Below, piece by piece: positions 1 to 10,258 of a DNA stretch of 64,000 bases. Numbering within the stretch: the first letter of the stretch is position 1; each line of letters opens with the position of its first letter. A model generated the notes under the pieces. It was not told the DNA's origin. It did no database searches and saw only the letters and a list, made by a program, of their open reading frames with translations. Origin of the DNA: JADKAV01 sp037046735 (GTDB taxonomy: Bacteria > Actinomycetota > Actinomycetes > S36-B12 > UBA10799). Location of the stretch: the NCBI GenBank assembly GCA_037046735.1, contig JBAOHC010000021.1:1-64000 (forward strand), written 5' to 3'. The position numbers were made by a program, and so were the translations under genes.

Positions 1-1472
1 CCGCCGCGCGACCACCGAGCATGTAGGACAGCTGGTCGAGCATCTCGTTGCGGGTCGTGGAGTACTTCTCCTGGTCGGGCAGCACCATGGTGTACCCGAG
101 CGCGCGACCGCGCGGCATGATCGTGATCTTGTGCACCGGATCGCTGTTCGGCTGCGCAGCGGCAACGAGTGCGTGACCGCCTTCGTGGTAGGCGGTGATG
201 AGCTTCTCGTGCTCGTTCATCACCCGCGAGCGCTTCTGTGGGCCGGCAATGACACGGTCGATCGCCTCATCGATGATCTCCGGCGTGATCAGGGTCTGGT
301 TCGCCCGCGCCGTCAGCAGCGCCGCCTCGTTGAGCACGTTGGCCAAGTCGGCACCCGTGAACCCAGGTGTGCGCCGGGCAATATTGGCCAGGTCGATGTC
401 CGGGGAGATCGGCTTGCCCTTGATGTGGACGTCGAAGGATCTCCTTGCCGCCCGCGCAGATCGGGCAGCGGCACCGCGATCTGCCTATCGAACCGCCCCG
501 GGCGAAACCGATGGCGGGATCGAGCACGTCGGGTCGGTTCGTCGAGGCCATCACCACGATGCCGAGGTGCTCGGATCGAAGCCGTCCATTTCGACCAGGA
601 GCTGATTGATGGTCTGGTCGTGCTCGGCGGAGGCGCCGTCGCCGCCCTTGCCGCGCGCCTTCCCCTCCCCCCACCGCGTCGATCTCGTCGATGAAGACGA
701 GGGCACGGGGCGAGCCGGCGCGGCGCCTCCTTGAACAGGGCGCGGACCCGCGCCGCCCCGACCCCTACGTACATCTCTTGGAAGCCTCGACCCCGAGGCA
801 GCTCAAGAACGGCACTCCGGCCTCGCCCGAGACCGCTCGCGCCAGCAGCGTCTTTCCCGTCCCCGGCGGACCGTACAACAACACGCCCTTGGGGATCTTG
901 GCGCCCACGGCCTGGAACTTGGCCGGCTGAGCGAGGAACTCCTTGATCTCCTCGAGTTCCTCGACGGCCTCATCCTCACCAGCCACATCGGCGAAGGTGG
1001 TCTGTGGCATGTCTTTCGTGATGGCCTTCGCCTTGGACTTGCCGAAGTTCATGATGCGGGATCCACCACCCTGCATCTGGCTCATGAAGAAGAGCAGCGG
1101 AACGATCAGGACCACGGGCAGCAGCGAGACGATCAGCGTGACGAAGATGTTGTCGCGAGGGACCTCGACGGTGTAGCCATCAGGGAGTTGACCGGCGTCC
1201 TTCTTGGCCTGCAGTTGGTTCTGCAATTCCAAGCCCTGACCGGTGATGTACTCCGATCGGACTTTGGAGTCGTCCTGCAGCGTCAATTCGATCCGCTGCT
1301 CCCGATCGATCAGGGTCGCAGACTTGGCCTGGTTCTGCTCGATGTAGTCAACCGCCTGCCAGGTGTCCACATCTTTGACACCCGAGGCATTGGACACCAG
1401 GGAACTGCCGAGCAGCACTAACAGCACTGCCAGCAGGATCCACAAGAGGGGCCCGCGCGCAACCCGCTTCAT
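1..1472 (-). CDS. ftsH: ATP-dependent zinc metalloprotease FtsH, 3' end outside window, frame broken
   Basis: FtsH is a membrane-anchored AAA+ protease that degrades damaged or short-lived proteins. The ATG at 1472 has a GAGGAG site six bases upstream; an in-frame ATG at 1478 is less well spaced. Two hydrophobic segments (WILLAVLLVLL; LIVSLLPVVLIVPLLFF) flank an extracytoplasmic stretch and are followed by DVAGEDEAVEEL and Walker A GPPGTGKT. Further on, in other frames, come YVGVGAARVRALF, VVMASTNRPDVLD and TPGFTGADLANVLNE, and near 172-190 the M41 zinc motif HEGGH. At least three frameshifts lie between about 815 and 470. Because conserved blocks persist on both sides of each break, sequencing indels are likelier than decay. 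The C-terminus lies beyond base 1. It is last in the zincin-tilS-hpt-ftsH order usual in actinobacteria. Confidence 0.93.
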
Positions 1473-1548
1473 ATTCATCTCCTCGAGGATGGAACGCGCG
1501 TGCACGGCGTGCTCATTCCCGTACCTGAAGCGAACGTTCGTTCCGCTG

Positions 1549-2123
1549 TCAGCGTGATGGAACCGCAGCCTCAGCTCTCGTATACGTGCGGCGCAACTTC
1601 GCCACACAGTCCAGATTGCGGTACTTCTCGGCGTAGTCCAAGCCGTATCCCACCACGAAGTCGTTGGGGATGTCGAAACCCAGATAACGCACATCGACCT
1701 CAGTGCGCATGGCATCAGGTTTACGCAGCAGGGTGAGCACCTCGACGCTGGCCGTCCCCGTGACCGCAGATTGCGCAGCAGCCACGACAACGTCAGCCCG
1801 GAGTCGAGGATGTCCTCGACGATCAGGACGTGCCGCCCTCCCAGGTCTGAGTCGAGATCCTTGAGGATGCGCACAACACCCGAGCTCTTGGTGCTCGATC
1901 CGTAGGAGGAGACCGCCATCCAGTCCATCTCGACCGGGATGGACAACGCCCGAACGAAATCGGCGACCACCATCACAGCGCCCTTCAGTACCCCGACGAC
2001 CAGCAGATCCTTGTCGAGATAGTCGACATCCACCTGCGACGCCATTTGACGGAGCCGGGTCTGCAACTCCTCAGCCGTGATCAGCACGCCCTCGAGTTCG
2101 CCGTCCAGATCCTTAACGTGCAT
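1549..2123 (-). CDS. hpt: Hypoxanthine phosphoribosyltransferase (one frameshift)
   Basis: This purine-salvage enzyme joins hypoxanthine or guanine to PRPP. The PRPP-binding motif VEDILDSGLT is at residues 102-111 and is preceded by YGSSTKSSGVV. The frame breaks near 1775: after LLRNLRSRG the expected continuation TASVEVLTLLRKPDA is in the next frame, and adding one G to a run of four restores it. The C-terminal FVVGYGLDYAEKYRNL is typical of bacterial Hpt. The ATG at 2123 has GGAGGGACG upstream and overlaps the tilS stop by 11 bases, which suggests coupled translation. ftsH starts 76 bases downstream. Confidence 0.93.
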
Positions 2124-3050
2124 CGTCCCTCCAGGCCGTTCGGTGCAGCACTAGCCTGCCAGACTCCCGGGCTGCGCGGACACCGCCTGGCAGATGAATC
2201 GGTCCTTGGCCATGCCAGTCTTCGATCAAGGAGGCAACGGCCTGCAGATGCTCGCGGTTCAATGCAGCAGGCGGGCAGCCAGCCTCCAGCGACAAAGACC
2301 TGATCACGCGCATAAGGACGGCCCGGGGCAGGGCGACCAGGGCCGCTACATCGTCGGTGTGCGCGTGCTTGGCCCACAGATCCAGCGCGGCGTTGTCCTC
2401 GCGCAGCAGAGCGGCCGACCGGGCCAGACCAAGCCTCACACCGGGTCCGAGATCTTCCACCAGTGCAGGCAGCCCATGCTGGCGCAGGCGGGATCGAGCG
2501 TACCGGGATCGGTGTTGTGGAGATCCTCGTGCGGCTGCAGCCCCGCCTGCGCGCAGGCGGCCCGCACAAGTTCTCGCCGCAGCGCCAGCAGCGGCCTGCG
2601 CAGGTCACCTTCCACCGGCGCCATGGCTTGCAGGGAACGCGAACCCGACCCACGGGCCAGGCGCAGCAGGACCGTCTCTGCCTGGTCGTCCAGGGTGTGG
2701 GCCAGCAGGATCGGCAGGCCGTCGGCGATCTCTCGCAGGGCTGCGCATCGCGCCGTGCGCGCCGCGGCCTCCGGACCACCCTGGGTCCCGACCTGCACAC
2801 GCCGGACGGTGACGTCCAACCCCAAACCTCGGCATTGCTGGGCTGCGGTCAGCGCGATGTCCGCGGAATCGTCCTGCAAGCCGTGATCAATGATGGCGGC
2901 CGGCATGGGCCAGCGCAGCATCGCGGATCCAGCCGCCAGCGCCAGGGAGTCTGCGCCGCCGGAGCACGCCACCAGCGCTGGGCCTTTGATCGCGGCGGCC
3001 ACCGCCTGGCGCACTACCAGCAGAGGTGAGCTCACAGCCGCTGCAGCCAC
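2113..3050 (-). CDS. tilS: tRNA(Ile)-lysidine synthase TilS (frameshift)
   Basis: TilS makes lysidine at C34 of tRNA-Ile(CAU) so that it reads AUA. The PP-loop ATPase motif SGGADS is at residues 30-35, followed by AIIDHGLQ and LLAHTLDDQAETVLLRLARGSG, all diagnostic of TilS. The frame breaks around 2455-2490: the first part runs to HNTDPGT, and EDLGPGVRLGLARSAALL continues in another frame to the stop at 2113. The length (about 310 residues) fits the short actinobacterial form. The start is a GTG at 3050 that lies inside the end of the upstream zincin gene, so the two overlap by 19 bases. Confidence 0.92.
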
Positions 3051-4046
3051 ACCTGCGGGTTCTCGATCTCGACGCGCGTCGGTAAGTTCTGCGGGCGTTC
3101 CCAGACCTGGTTCAACCGATCCATCCCCCCGTCGGCCAGCACCGCGCGCACGAAGGTCGCGCCTTGGGCGTACTGCCGGGCCTTGAGGTCCATCGCCAGC
3201 ACCTTGCGCAGCAAACCCTCCCAGCCGCTCGTGCCGGCGGCCCGGCGCTGCTGGAAAGCACCTCGGATGAATCGCACGGTCGGGATCGCCTGCGGCCCAC
3301 CTCGTCCATGACCACGTCCGCGTGTCCCTCGAGCAGGCTCATCACCGCGGTAAGCCGGTCGAAAACCACTTTCTGTTCGGGGCTCTGCAGCGCCCCCACG
3401 ATGCCGTCGCTTTGCGTGTCCGACCGCACGGACTTCACGGCGGCACCCAATCGCCCCAGCAGTTCACCGGTGGTCATGTCGGATAGCCGCATGTACTCAT
3501 GGATGTTGGTGAGCAAGTGCTCGGTGAGCCAGGGCGCGGCGGCGAACTGGATGCGGTGGGTCTGCTCGTGCACACACACCCACAGCCGGAAGTCGCGCGG
3601 CACCGCCCCGAGTTGGCGCTCCACGCTGACGATATTGGGAGCCACCAGCAGCAGGCGCGGATCGTCGGGGTGAAGATCTCGAACTGCCCAAGGACCCGGC
3701 TGCCCACGAACCCCAGAACGAGGCCGAGCTGGGCACCGGTGGCACGACTTCCGATCTCCCGGGTCCAGGCCGAACCTTTCTGCAGCCGCTGCGTGAGGGG
3801 GTCACTGATCCGAGCGAAGGAGTCCACATTGCTGCGGATCCATTCCGGGCGGTCCACAACCTGGACCTTGCTGGCGATATAGGCGTCGAGGCCGGTCGTC
3901 TCCTGCACCAGCGGGGTGGCCTCACCGGCCAGGTAGTACAACTCGGCGACGGTCTGGCTGGCCTCATCGGCGGTCAATTGCGGTCCACCGCCCACGATGC
4001 GCGCCCCCAGGGAGGCGGCAAGGTTCCAGTCAACAGAGTCGGCCAT
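3032..4046 (-). CDS. Zinc-dependent metalloprotease of the F420-associated zincin_2 family (two frameshifts)
   Basis: This is a member of the uncharacterised actinobacterial family annotated as a coenzyme-F420-biosynthesis-associated protein or zincin_2. The N-terminus starts MADSVDWNLAASLGARIVGG; the middle contains VCVHEQTHRIQF, an HExxH zinc site at about residue 165; EGHADVVMDEVG follows. Frame breaks occur near 3655 (after EIFTPTIR) and near 3290 (after VMDEVGRR), and the C-terminus NPQVWLQRL is in a third frame. The position immediately upstream of tilS-hpt-ftsH is conserved in actinobacteria. The real substrate is unknown. Confidence refers to the family, not to activity. Confidence 0.88.
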
Positions 4047-4078
4047 GGTTCGACAGTAACCCGAGAACGGCGCCCGCC

Positions 4079-5018
4079 TTACTTGGCCGTGAACCGCCAG
4101 GAAGCGACCGGGCCGAGACCGGAGGCCCCTGTGGCGCGTACCTGCAGCGTGTACTTCTTACCCTTCTTGAGCTTTGTCAGCGAGACGCCAGGGTTGCTGA
4201 GGTAACTCCACTTGGTCCACTTCTTGCCGACTTTGAGTCGGGCGCGGTAGGCCTGCGCTCCGGTGACCGCGGGCCAGCGCACGATGGCTTTGCCCTTCTT
4301 CCAGGTGAAGGACTGCTGGGTGGGGGCAACCAGTGCCGCGGGAGTGCCCGTTCCCCCGCCGCCCGGGTTGGGAGCGGGGCTGGAACCCGGGCTGACCGTG
4401 AGGGACGCGTCACCGTACAGCGGGTTCGGGATGATCGACGGACTCTGGAGCATTCGCGTGGACGTGAACAGGGTCTGGGCTGTCATGGGCCCGCTGGCCA
4501 CGACCGGCAGGAAGATGTGAACGCTCTCACTGCCGCCCTCCAAGCCGGCGCTGATCGGGTAGGTGCCAAGGGGGATCGAGACGCCGGAGGCGCCGGTGGG
4601 AACACCGCACACCCCGGGTTGCGGGTGGGTACGTAGCCGCTTTGGACGATGAAGCACGCCGGTTGGGCCGTCGCACCGGGCACGATTGACAGACCGTCAG
4701 GCAGGCTCACCTCCGGCAGGGCCGTGTCGACCGCTGACTGTGGCCAGGGCAGACCTGCCCAGACGTGAATGTAGAAGACCTCGCCCGCGGCGGGGTCTGT
4801 GCCGGCACGTCGACGCCGGCCATGGCGTAGGTCATATAGGGGTAGTTCGGAAAGCCCGTGTACCTCTGATTGAAGCCGACCTGCCCGCGGGTCCACTCAT
4901 CGAAGCGGAAGATCGCACCGGTGGGATCGGTGGCCGGCTCACCGATGGCTGCCTGGGCCGGGGAGGCGGCCAGCAGCCCGCCGGCGAGAACCCCCGCGAA
5001 GATCACCTGAACGCGCAT
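4079..5018 (-). CDS. Secreted protein with C-terminal fibronectin type III-like domain (two frameshifts)
   Basis: The N-terminus has a classic signal peptide (FAGVLAGGLLAASPAQA, cleavage after AQA). The middle reads FYIHVWAGLPWPQSAVDTA and TYPISAGLEGGSESVHIFL, which I do not recognise. A Pro/Gly linker (SPAPNPGGGGTGTP) leads to a C-terminal domain with KAIVRWPAVTGAQAYRARL and KKGKKYTLQVRATGASGLG, the strand pattern of an FN3 domain. Frame breaks lie near 4805 and 4607. It sits upstream of the zincin gene on the same strand, with 32 bases between them. An extracellular binding role is inferred only from the signal peptide and FN3 fold. Confidence 0.75.
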
Positions 5019-5181
5019 GACGATCAGGGTAAGCCCGAAGTCGGGGCCGTGGTAGGGGCCCTTCGGTCAGGGACAAATCTCGTCCTCAGTGCGATGATTG
5101 GGCGCAAGGTGCGATTCCCCCGCGGCGTGTCGCAGCAACAACCGCCCAACGCTCACCTCAGTTCTGGCGCACAATCTCCTC

Positions 5182-5868
5182 ATGGCCTACTACCGACGGC
5201 GCCTGGCCCACATCCACGTCCAGGATTACACGGCCTACGCCACGGCGGCAGCCAGCCTGCTCGCGGCTGAACCCACCGGATCCGTGCTCGACCTGGGCTG
5301 CGGCGGCGGGGATCTGTCGCAGGCTTGCCGGGCTGGGACTACCTGGGAGTGGATGCCAGCCCGGACATGATCGCGCTGGCACGCTCGCGGTACCCAGGCG
5401 CCCGTTTCGAACTCGGGGATGCCATACATCTCCCGGCGGGCCAGGTCGATGCCATCGTGGCCGTCGGCGAGGTCCTGAACTACGCAACTGACCTCCCCGG
5501 GTTCATCCACTGGGCCCGGCAGGCCCGGCGCCATCTTCACCCAGGCGGTGTGGTGCTGCTCGACCTCGCCGGGCCGAGTCGGGCGGACCCGCAGCCGCAG
5601 ACGCGCATCACCTCGACGTCGACCTACCAGATCGAAGTCACGTGCAGACCGACCCGCAACGACGGACCCTGACCCGTACCATCCGCTGCACGACGACGCG
5701 GGCTCGGAAACTGAGACACATGTCCTGCACCTCATGGATCCCCTCGATGTGGTGGCCGCACTGCGCGCGGCCGGCTTCGAGGTCACACCGCTGGACCGGT
5801 ACGCCCCCGATCTGCCGTTCGCGCGCGGGTGGTCGGGATTCCTGGGCCGGGTGATACTCGATACATGA
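5182..5868 (+). CDS. Class I SAM-dependent methyltransferase (three frameshifts)
   Basis: The Rossmann motif I VLDLGCGGGDLS sits about 35 residues from the start, followed in other frames by GWDYLGVDASPDMIALAR (motif II acidic region), DAIVAVGEVLNY, and HLHPGGVVLLDLAGP. The frame breaks near 5325, 5640 and 5690; the last two are each repaired by adding one G, giving VQTDPQRRTLTRTIR and VHDDAGSETETHVLHL. The stop at 5866-5868 overlaps the ATG of the rhomboid gene (ATGA), so the two are probably co-translated. The methyl acceptor cannot be told from the sequence. Confidence 0.85.
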
Positions 5869-6434
5869 GACGTCTGTTTCCGGTGTTCCTGCTGGTGGCC
5901 ATCATGTGGGTGCTGGAGGTCCTCGACGTGGTCCTGCCCGGCGACCTCGACAACTTCGGCATCGAAAGCCGGGAAACCGACGGCCTCACTGGCATCGTCG
6001 CCGCACCCTTCCTGCACGCCGACTTCGCCCACCTCATGGCCAACACAGTGCCGTTCCTGATCCTGGGAGGTCTGGTCGCGTGGCGGTACTACGAGCGCTT
6101 CTGGGCCATCACCGGCGTCATCGTCGTGGGCAGCGGCCTGGGCGTGTGGCTCGTAGGGCCCGCCAACGCCATCACCATCGGTGCCAGCGGCGCCGTCTTC
6201 GGCTACTTGACCTTCCTGATGGCCGCGGGCGTCTTCACCCGGCACTGGGTGGACGTCCTGATCGGCCTGGGCGTGTTGTTCGTCTACGGGGGGCTGCTGC
6301 TGGGGGCCTTACCCTTCGGCGTGGCCGCCGGGGTGTCCTGGCAAGCGCACCTCATGGGCGCATTGGCAGGCGTACTGGCCGCCTTCTGGTTCGCACGTCG
6401 GCCCGCGACCGCACAACTGCCGGCCGCGGTCTGA
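5865..6434 (+). CDS. Rhomboid family intramembrane serine protease
   Basis: This 189-residue, mostly hydrophobic protein carries all the rhomboid signatures: HADFAHLMANT (His51, His56, Asn60), the nucleophile motif GASG with Ser109 followed by AVFGYL, and the catalytic His162 in WQAHLMGALAGV. About six transmembrane segments are visible, the minimal bacterial core without an extra N-terminal domain. The start overlaps the methyltransferase stop by four bases. It should cleave single-pass membrane proteins within the bilayer; the substrate is unknown. A longer in-frame start upstream (5829) would lie inside the methyltransferase gene and is rejected. Confidence 0.93.
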   Translation: MRRLFPVFLLVAIMWVLEVLDVVLPGDLDNFGIESRETDGLTGIVAAPFLHADFAHLMANTVPFLILGGLVAWRYYERFWAITGVIVVGSGLGVWLVGPANAITIGASGAVFGYLTFLMAAGVFTRHWVDVLIGLGVLFVYGGLLLGALPFGVAAGVSWQAHLMGALAGVLAAFWFARRPATAQLPAAV

Positions 6435-6440
6435 ACGCGC

Positions 6441-7655
6441 TCACGTGGCATCCATCTGACGCAACGACGGCAGGAACCAGGACACGATCCCAACCGCCGT
6501 CACCCCGATGGCCATGATCAGGAAGGCGGTCTGCACCCCGAGCCACTGCACCAATGGACCGCTGATCAGATAACCGATGGGCCCTGAAACGTAGGCGGCA
6601 GAGGTGAGCAGGCCGACTACCCGACCCCGCAGGACCCCTGGTGAACGCTGCTGGATCATCAGGTTGACCAAAGGTCCGACCGGCCCGTAGAACAACCCGG
6701 CCAGCACACTGAACCCCAGCAGCAGCACGAAGGCCGGCAGGAAGGCCATCCCGATCACCGCAAAGCCGGTCGCGGTCATCGCCACGCAGAACGCGAGCCG
6801 ACGACTGAACCGATGCCCGATGGCGCCGTAGACCAGCGCACCGGCGATTCCGCCAAGGGCCAAGGCCATCACGGTGCTGCCCAGCCGGGCGGGCTCGCCC
6901 ATACCTTCGAAGTACACGGGCAGCACGACGCCCTCGATGGGCAACCAGAAGCCGACGATCACCATGCTGACCAGCGCCACGGTGCGCAGAACCCGGTCAT
7001 CCCACACAAAGCGCACACCCTCGCGGGTCGCCGACCATACTCCTGCCGGACGTTCGTGGGCCGCTGGCCGACCCGATCCGGGGACCCGCACGGCGAGCAT
7101 CATGGCCGCACCGAGGGCGAACATCGCTGCCGACACCCAGAACGTCGCGCTAGCACCCCACAGCCCGATCGACAGCCCGCCGACTCCCGGACCGATCAGG
7201 TAGGCGGCGCCCCACACGGCCTCGTGGATGCCGTTGGCCCGTTCGAGCCGCAGACCCGCAGCCCGGGCGGCCTCGGGCAGCATCGACTCCCGCGCACTGA
7301 TCCCCGCCGGATCGAACACCGCACCCAGCACCGCGAGGCCAGCCAGCGCGGCGAATCCGAGTGTGAACTGACTTCCGAGCACCGGAACCAACGCGACGGA
7401 CGTCATGCTCAGCAGATCGCTGACGATGGCTACCCGGCGCCGACCAACCATGTCCACGAAGACCCCGGCGAACAGGAACGACACGAGCAGGGGCAGGGCG
7501 GTGATCGCCCCCAGCAGGCCCGCGGCACTGGCCGAACCGGTCAACTCCAGGATCAGCCAGGGGAACACGATCATGGATATCCCGTTAGCGGTACCGCTGA
7601 AGACCGTCGCGGACTCCAGCGCCACCAGGGGCAGCCACCGGCGCGCTTCGGACAT
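6441..7655 (-). CDS. MFS transporter, 12-TM
   Basis: A 404-residue protein with about twelve hydrophobic helices, FAGVFVDMVGRRRVAIVSD (the loop 2-3 GxxxDxxGRR-type motif, residues about 60-80) and ALVYGAIGHRFSRRLAF in the second half. The pattern matches drug or siderophore exporters of the EntS/MFS_1 type. The 3' end is separated by six bases from the convergent rhomboid gene. The start is only 31 bases from the divergent FAD enzyme, so the two share a very short promoter region. The substrate is unknown. Confidence 0.88.
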   Translation of the reverse strand: MSEARRWLPLVALESATVFSGTANGISMIVFPWLILELTGSASAAGLLGAITALPLLVSFLFAGVFVDMVGRRRVAIVSDLLSMTSVALVPVLGSQFTLGFAALAGLAVLGAVFDPAGISARESMLPEAARAAGLRLERANGIHEAVWGAAYLIGPGVGGLSIGLWGASATFWVSAAMFALGAAMMLAVRVPGSGRPAAHERPAGVWSATREGVRFVWDDRVLRTVALVSMVIVGFWLPIEGVVLPVYFEGMGEPARLGSTVMALALGGIAGALVYGAIGHRFSRRLAFCVAMTATGFAVIGMAFLPAFVLLLGFSVLAGLFYGPVGPLVNLMIQQRSPGVLRGRVVGLLTSAAYVSGPIGYLISGPLVQWLGVQTAFLIMAIGVTAVGIVSWFLPSLRQMDAT

Positions 7656-7686
7656 GGCGACAATTCTCCCGCCGAGGCAAGGCAGG

Positions 7687-8955
7687 ATGGGAGGCGTGAG
7701 TCATTGGCCAAGGGGATCTGTGCACAGCAGTGCCGACGTGGTCGTGGTGGGGGCTGGCATCGCAGGGCTGAGCGCCGCCCATCACCTGGCCGAGGCAGGG
7801 GTGGATGTCGTCGTCGTGGAGGCGAGCGACCGGGTGGGCGGGCGTATGCACACCGACGAGGTCGACGGGTTCCTGCTCGATCGCGGTTTCCAGCTCTATA
7901 ACCCCTCCTACCCGGAGGGCCAGCTACTGCTGGATCACGCTGCCCTGGATCTGCGCACGTTCTTCCCCGGCGCCGTGTTGAGCACCGACAGCGGTCCGCG
8001 CTGGCTCGTCGATCCCCGCCGGGCGCCCAAATCGGCCCTGCGCAATGCGAAACTACCGCTCGGCCCACTGGGCACAGCGCGGACTCTGCGCTATCTGTCG
8101 GCCTGCGCGGTGATCGATCCCCGCGAGGTGGAATCCCGGCCGGACATGAGCACGCAGGACGTCTTCGATGCAGCCCACATCGGCGGCCGACCCACGGAGC
8201 TGCTGCTGCGACCGTTCCTGGCCGGGGTGCTGGCCGACACCGAATTGACCACCAGCCGCCGATTCACTGATTTGGTCCTGCGGTCCTTGGCGCGCGGTAC
8301 GCCCGCCGTCCCGGCCACTGGGATGCGCGCGATTCCCGAGCAGTTGGCACGGCCCCTGCGCAGCCGGATCTTCCGCAACACCCGGGTACAGGCCGTCACA
8401 GCGACCGAGGTGGTGACCGACGCGGGCACGGTGACCTGCGATGGGGTCATCGTGGCCGCCGACCCCGTCACGGCGGCGTCTCTGGTCCCCAGCCTTCCGC
8501 AGCCCACGATGCGGGCGCTCACGACGTGGTACTTCGCCATCGAGGAGGACGACCTGTTCGGCGGCAAGCCGGTCCTCGTTCTCGACAGCGCCGACCGCGG
8601 ACCCGTCGTGAACACGGTCGCGATCAGTTATGCCGCGCCCGAGTACGCACCGCCCGGTCGTCATCTTGTGGCGGCCACCGCGGTCGGCTTGCCGGATGTG
8701 GACGTCACTGTGGTACGCCGGCAGCTCGCCCAGATGTACGACATGCCCACGGCGCACTGGGAGTTGGTGGGCCACTACCCCATCGCAGAAGCATTGCCTG
8801 CCGCACTGCCACCCTTCCGCACGCGATCACGGCAGATGTTCGACGGCATTGTCGTGGCAGGCGACCATCGGGACACACCGTCGATTCAAGGGGCGCTGGT
8901 CAGCGGGCGCAGAGCGGCCACCCGAGTGCGCCGGGGGCTGGACACGGCTGACTGA
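7687..8955 (+). CDS. FAD-dependent oxidoreductase, amine-oxidase/protoporphyrinogen-oxidase-like
   Basis: The FAD dinucleotide-binding motif VVVVGAGIAGLSAAHHLAEAG is near residues 18-38, ends in a VVVEA acidic strand, and is followed by DRVGGRM, the usual amine-oxidase fingerprint. The C-terminus has VVAGDHRDTPSIQGALVSGRRAA, the second FAD contact of this family. The protein is about 422 residues from the ATG at 7687; a GTG at 7696 is also possible. It is divergent from the MFS gene. The family includes plant-like 'amine oxidase' desaturase/isomerase enzymes and PPO; the substrate is undetermined. Confidence 0.87.
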   Translation: MGGVSHWPRGSVHSSADVVVVGAGIAGLSAAHHLAEAGVDVVVVEASDRVGGRMHTDEVDGFLLDRGFQLYNPSYPEGQLLLDHAALDLRTFFPGAVLSTDSGPRWLVDPRRAPKSALRNAKLPLGPLGTARTLRYLSACAVIDPREVESRPDMSTQDVFDAAHIGGRPTELLLRPFLAGVLADTELTTSRRFTDLVLRSLARGTPAVPATGMRAIPEQLARPLRSRIFRNTRVQAVTATEVVTDAGTVTCDGVIVAADPVTAASLVPSLPQPTMRALTTWYFAIEEDDLFGGKPVLVLDSADRGPVVNTVAISYAAPEYAPPGRHLVAATAVGLPDVDVTVVRRQLAQMYDMPTAHWELVGHYPIAEALPAALPPFRTRSRQMFDGIVVAGDHRDTPSIQGALVSGRRAATRVRRGLDTAD

Positions 8956-9001
8956 AACTGCTCCTGTGGCGGGCCCTGGGCATAACCCGCACGCTGGAAG
9001 C

Positions 9002-9280
9002 ATGAAGGCAACGTGGAACGGCGCCGTGATCGCCGACAGTGACCAAACAGTCGTCGTCGAAGGTAATCACTACTTTCCCCACGACAGTGTCAACTGGGAT
9101 CTGTTGACCGCAACCGACACCCACACGGTCTGCCCGTGGAAGGGTACGGCGTCCTACTGGACGGTGGTGGTGGACGGACAGAGCAACCCCGACGCGGTCT
9201 GGGCATACCCACATCCAAAGCCTGAGGCGTCCCACATCAAGGACCGTGTGGCCTTCTGGCGTGGCGTCACCGTTTCCTGA
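9002..9280 (+). CDS. DUF427 domain-containing protein
   Basis: A 92-residue protein covering one DUF427 domain: MKATWNGAVIADSDQTVVVEG, the conserved YFP then DSVNWDLL, TVCPWKGTASYW, and WAYPHPKPEASHIKDRVAFW. The length equals the single-domain form of the family. Function is unknown. It stands alone, 46 bases after the FAD enzyme and before the SDR on the same strand. Frames reading into it from upstream are ignored because the recognisable domain starts exactly at this ATG. Confidence 0.93.
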   Translation: MKATWNGAVIADSDQTVVVEGNHYFPHDSVNWDLLTATDTHTVCPWKGTASYWTVVVDGQSNPDAVWAYPHPKPEASHIKDRVAFWRGVTVS

Positions 9281-9332
9281 TCTGCGGTGGCCGCGTTCGC
9301 GGCCCCCTGCCTGATCAACCTACGGTGGATGT

Positions 9333-10258
9333 ATGGGTTGGAACATCACAGACATACCGGACCAGAGCGGGCTCACATTCCTCATCACCGGGGCGACCTC
9401 CGGCCTGGGTCTGGAGTCAGCGATAGCCATCGCCGCCGCGGGCGGGGACGTCATCCTGGCGGGCCGTTCCGAGCAGCGACTTGCCGCAGCCCAGGAGCGG
9501 ATCCCGCAGCCCACACGCACCTTGACCGTCGATCTGGCCGACCTTGCCAGTGTGCGCGACGCTGCCGCCAGCGTGGACCATCTGGATGTTCTGATGAACA
9601 ACGCCGGGATCATGGCCCCGCCCTGGGACGCACGCAGGACGGGTTCGAGACCCAGATCGGTACGAACCATCTGGGGCACTTCGCCCTCACCGGCCTATTG
9701 CTGCCGAAGATGCCTCTGACGAGTTCCGATGCCCGGGTGGTGACTGTGTCCAGCGCGGCCCACAAGATGGGCAAGATCGCTCTGGACGACCTCAACTACG
9801 AGCACCGCAAGTACAGCGCCTGGCCAGCGTACGGCCAGAGCAAACTGGCGAACCTGCTCTTCGCCGCGGAGTTGGATCGTCGGGTGCGCAAGGCCGGCTG
9901 GAAGTTGCGCAGTGTTGCCGCACACCCCGGCTTCTCCGCGACCAACCTGCAGTACGCCGGGCCGCAAGTGGCTCACAACCCTGTCGGCAAGGTCGGAACG
10001 CGGCTCATGAATCTGGTCATGGCGCAGTCGGCCGAGTCCGGCGCCCGGCCGCAGCTGTACGCGGCCACCATGGCCGACGTCGCCGGCGGGGACTACTTCG
10101 GACCCAAGGATTTCTTCGAGACCCGCGGTGCGCCCAAACGGGTTGGCCGCACCAGCGCGGCCAAGGATCAGGCGGTCGCGGCGAAACTGTGGACGTTGTC
10201 CGAGGAACTCACCGGCGTGCACTACCCGACGTCGGTGCCGAACTCCTCCACCTCGTAG
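9333..10258 (+). CDS. Short-chain dehydrogenase/reductase (one frameshift)
   Basis: A classical SDR with the cofactor motif TGATSGLGLE near residue 20, DLADLASVRDAAA, the NNAG motif, and the catalytic YGQSK (Tyr-x3-Lys). The frame breaks near 9625: after NNAGIMAPP the continuation LGRTQDGFETQIGTNHLGHF is in another frame, and adding one C to CCC restores it. The length after repair (about 308 residues) and KMGKIALDDLN match the retinol-dehydrogenase-like SDR group. The stop at 10258 lies 37 bases inside the convergent amrA gene. Confidence 0.9.

Noticed and set aside
765..1785. One long protein joining Hpt and FtsH
   Set aside because: It only arises because the hpt frameshift runs into the ftsH frame; ftsH has its own ribosome site and start at 1472.
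1..2123. ftsH and hpt as true pseudogenes
   Set aside because: Conserved residues continue in other frames on both sides of each break, single G/C additions restore frames, and ftsH and tilS are expected to be essential.
6813..7901. About 360-codon plus-strand frame opposite the MFS gene
   Set aside because: Antisense shadow; the MFS protein has the helices and motifs.
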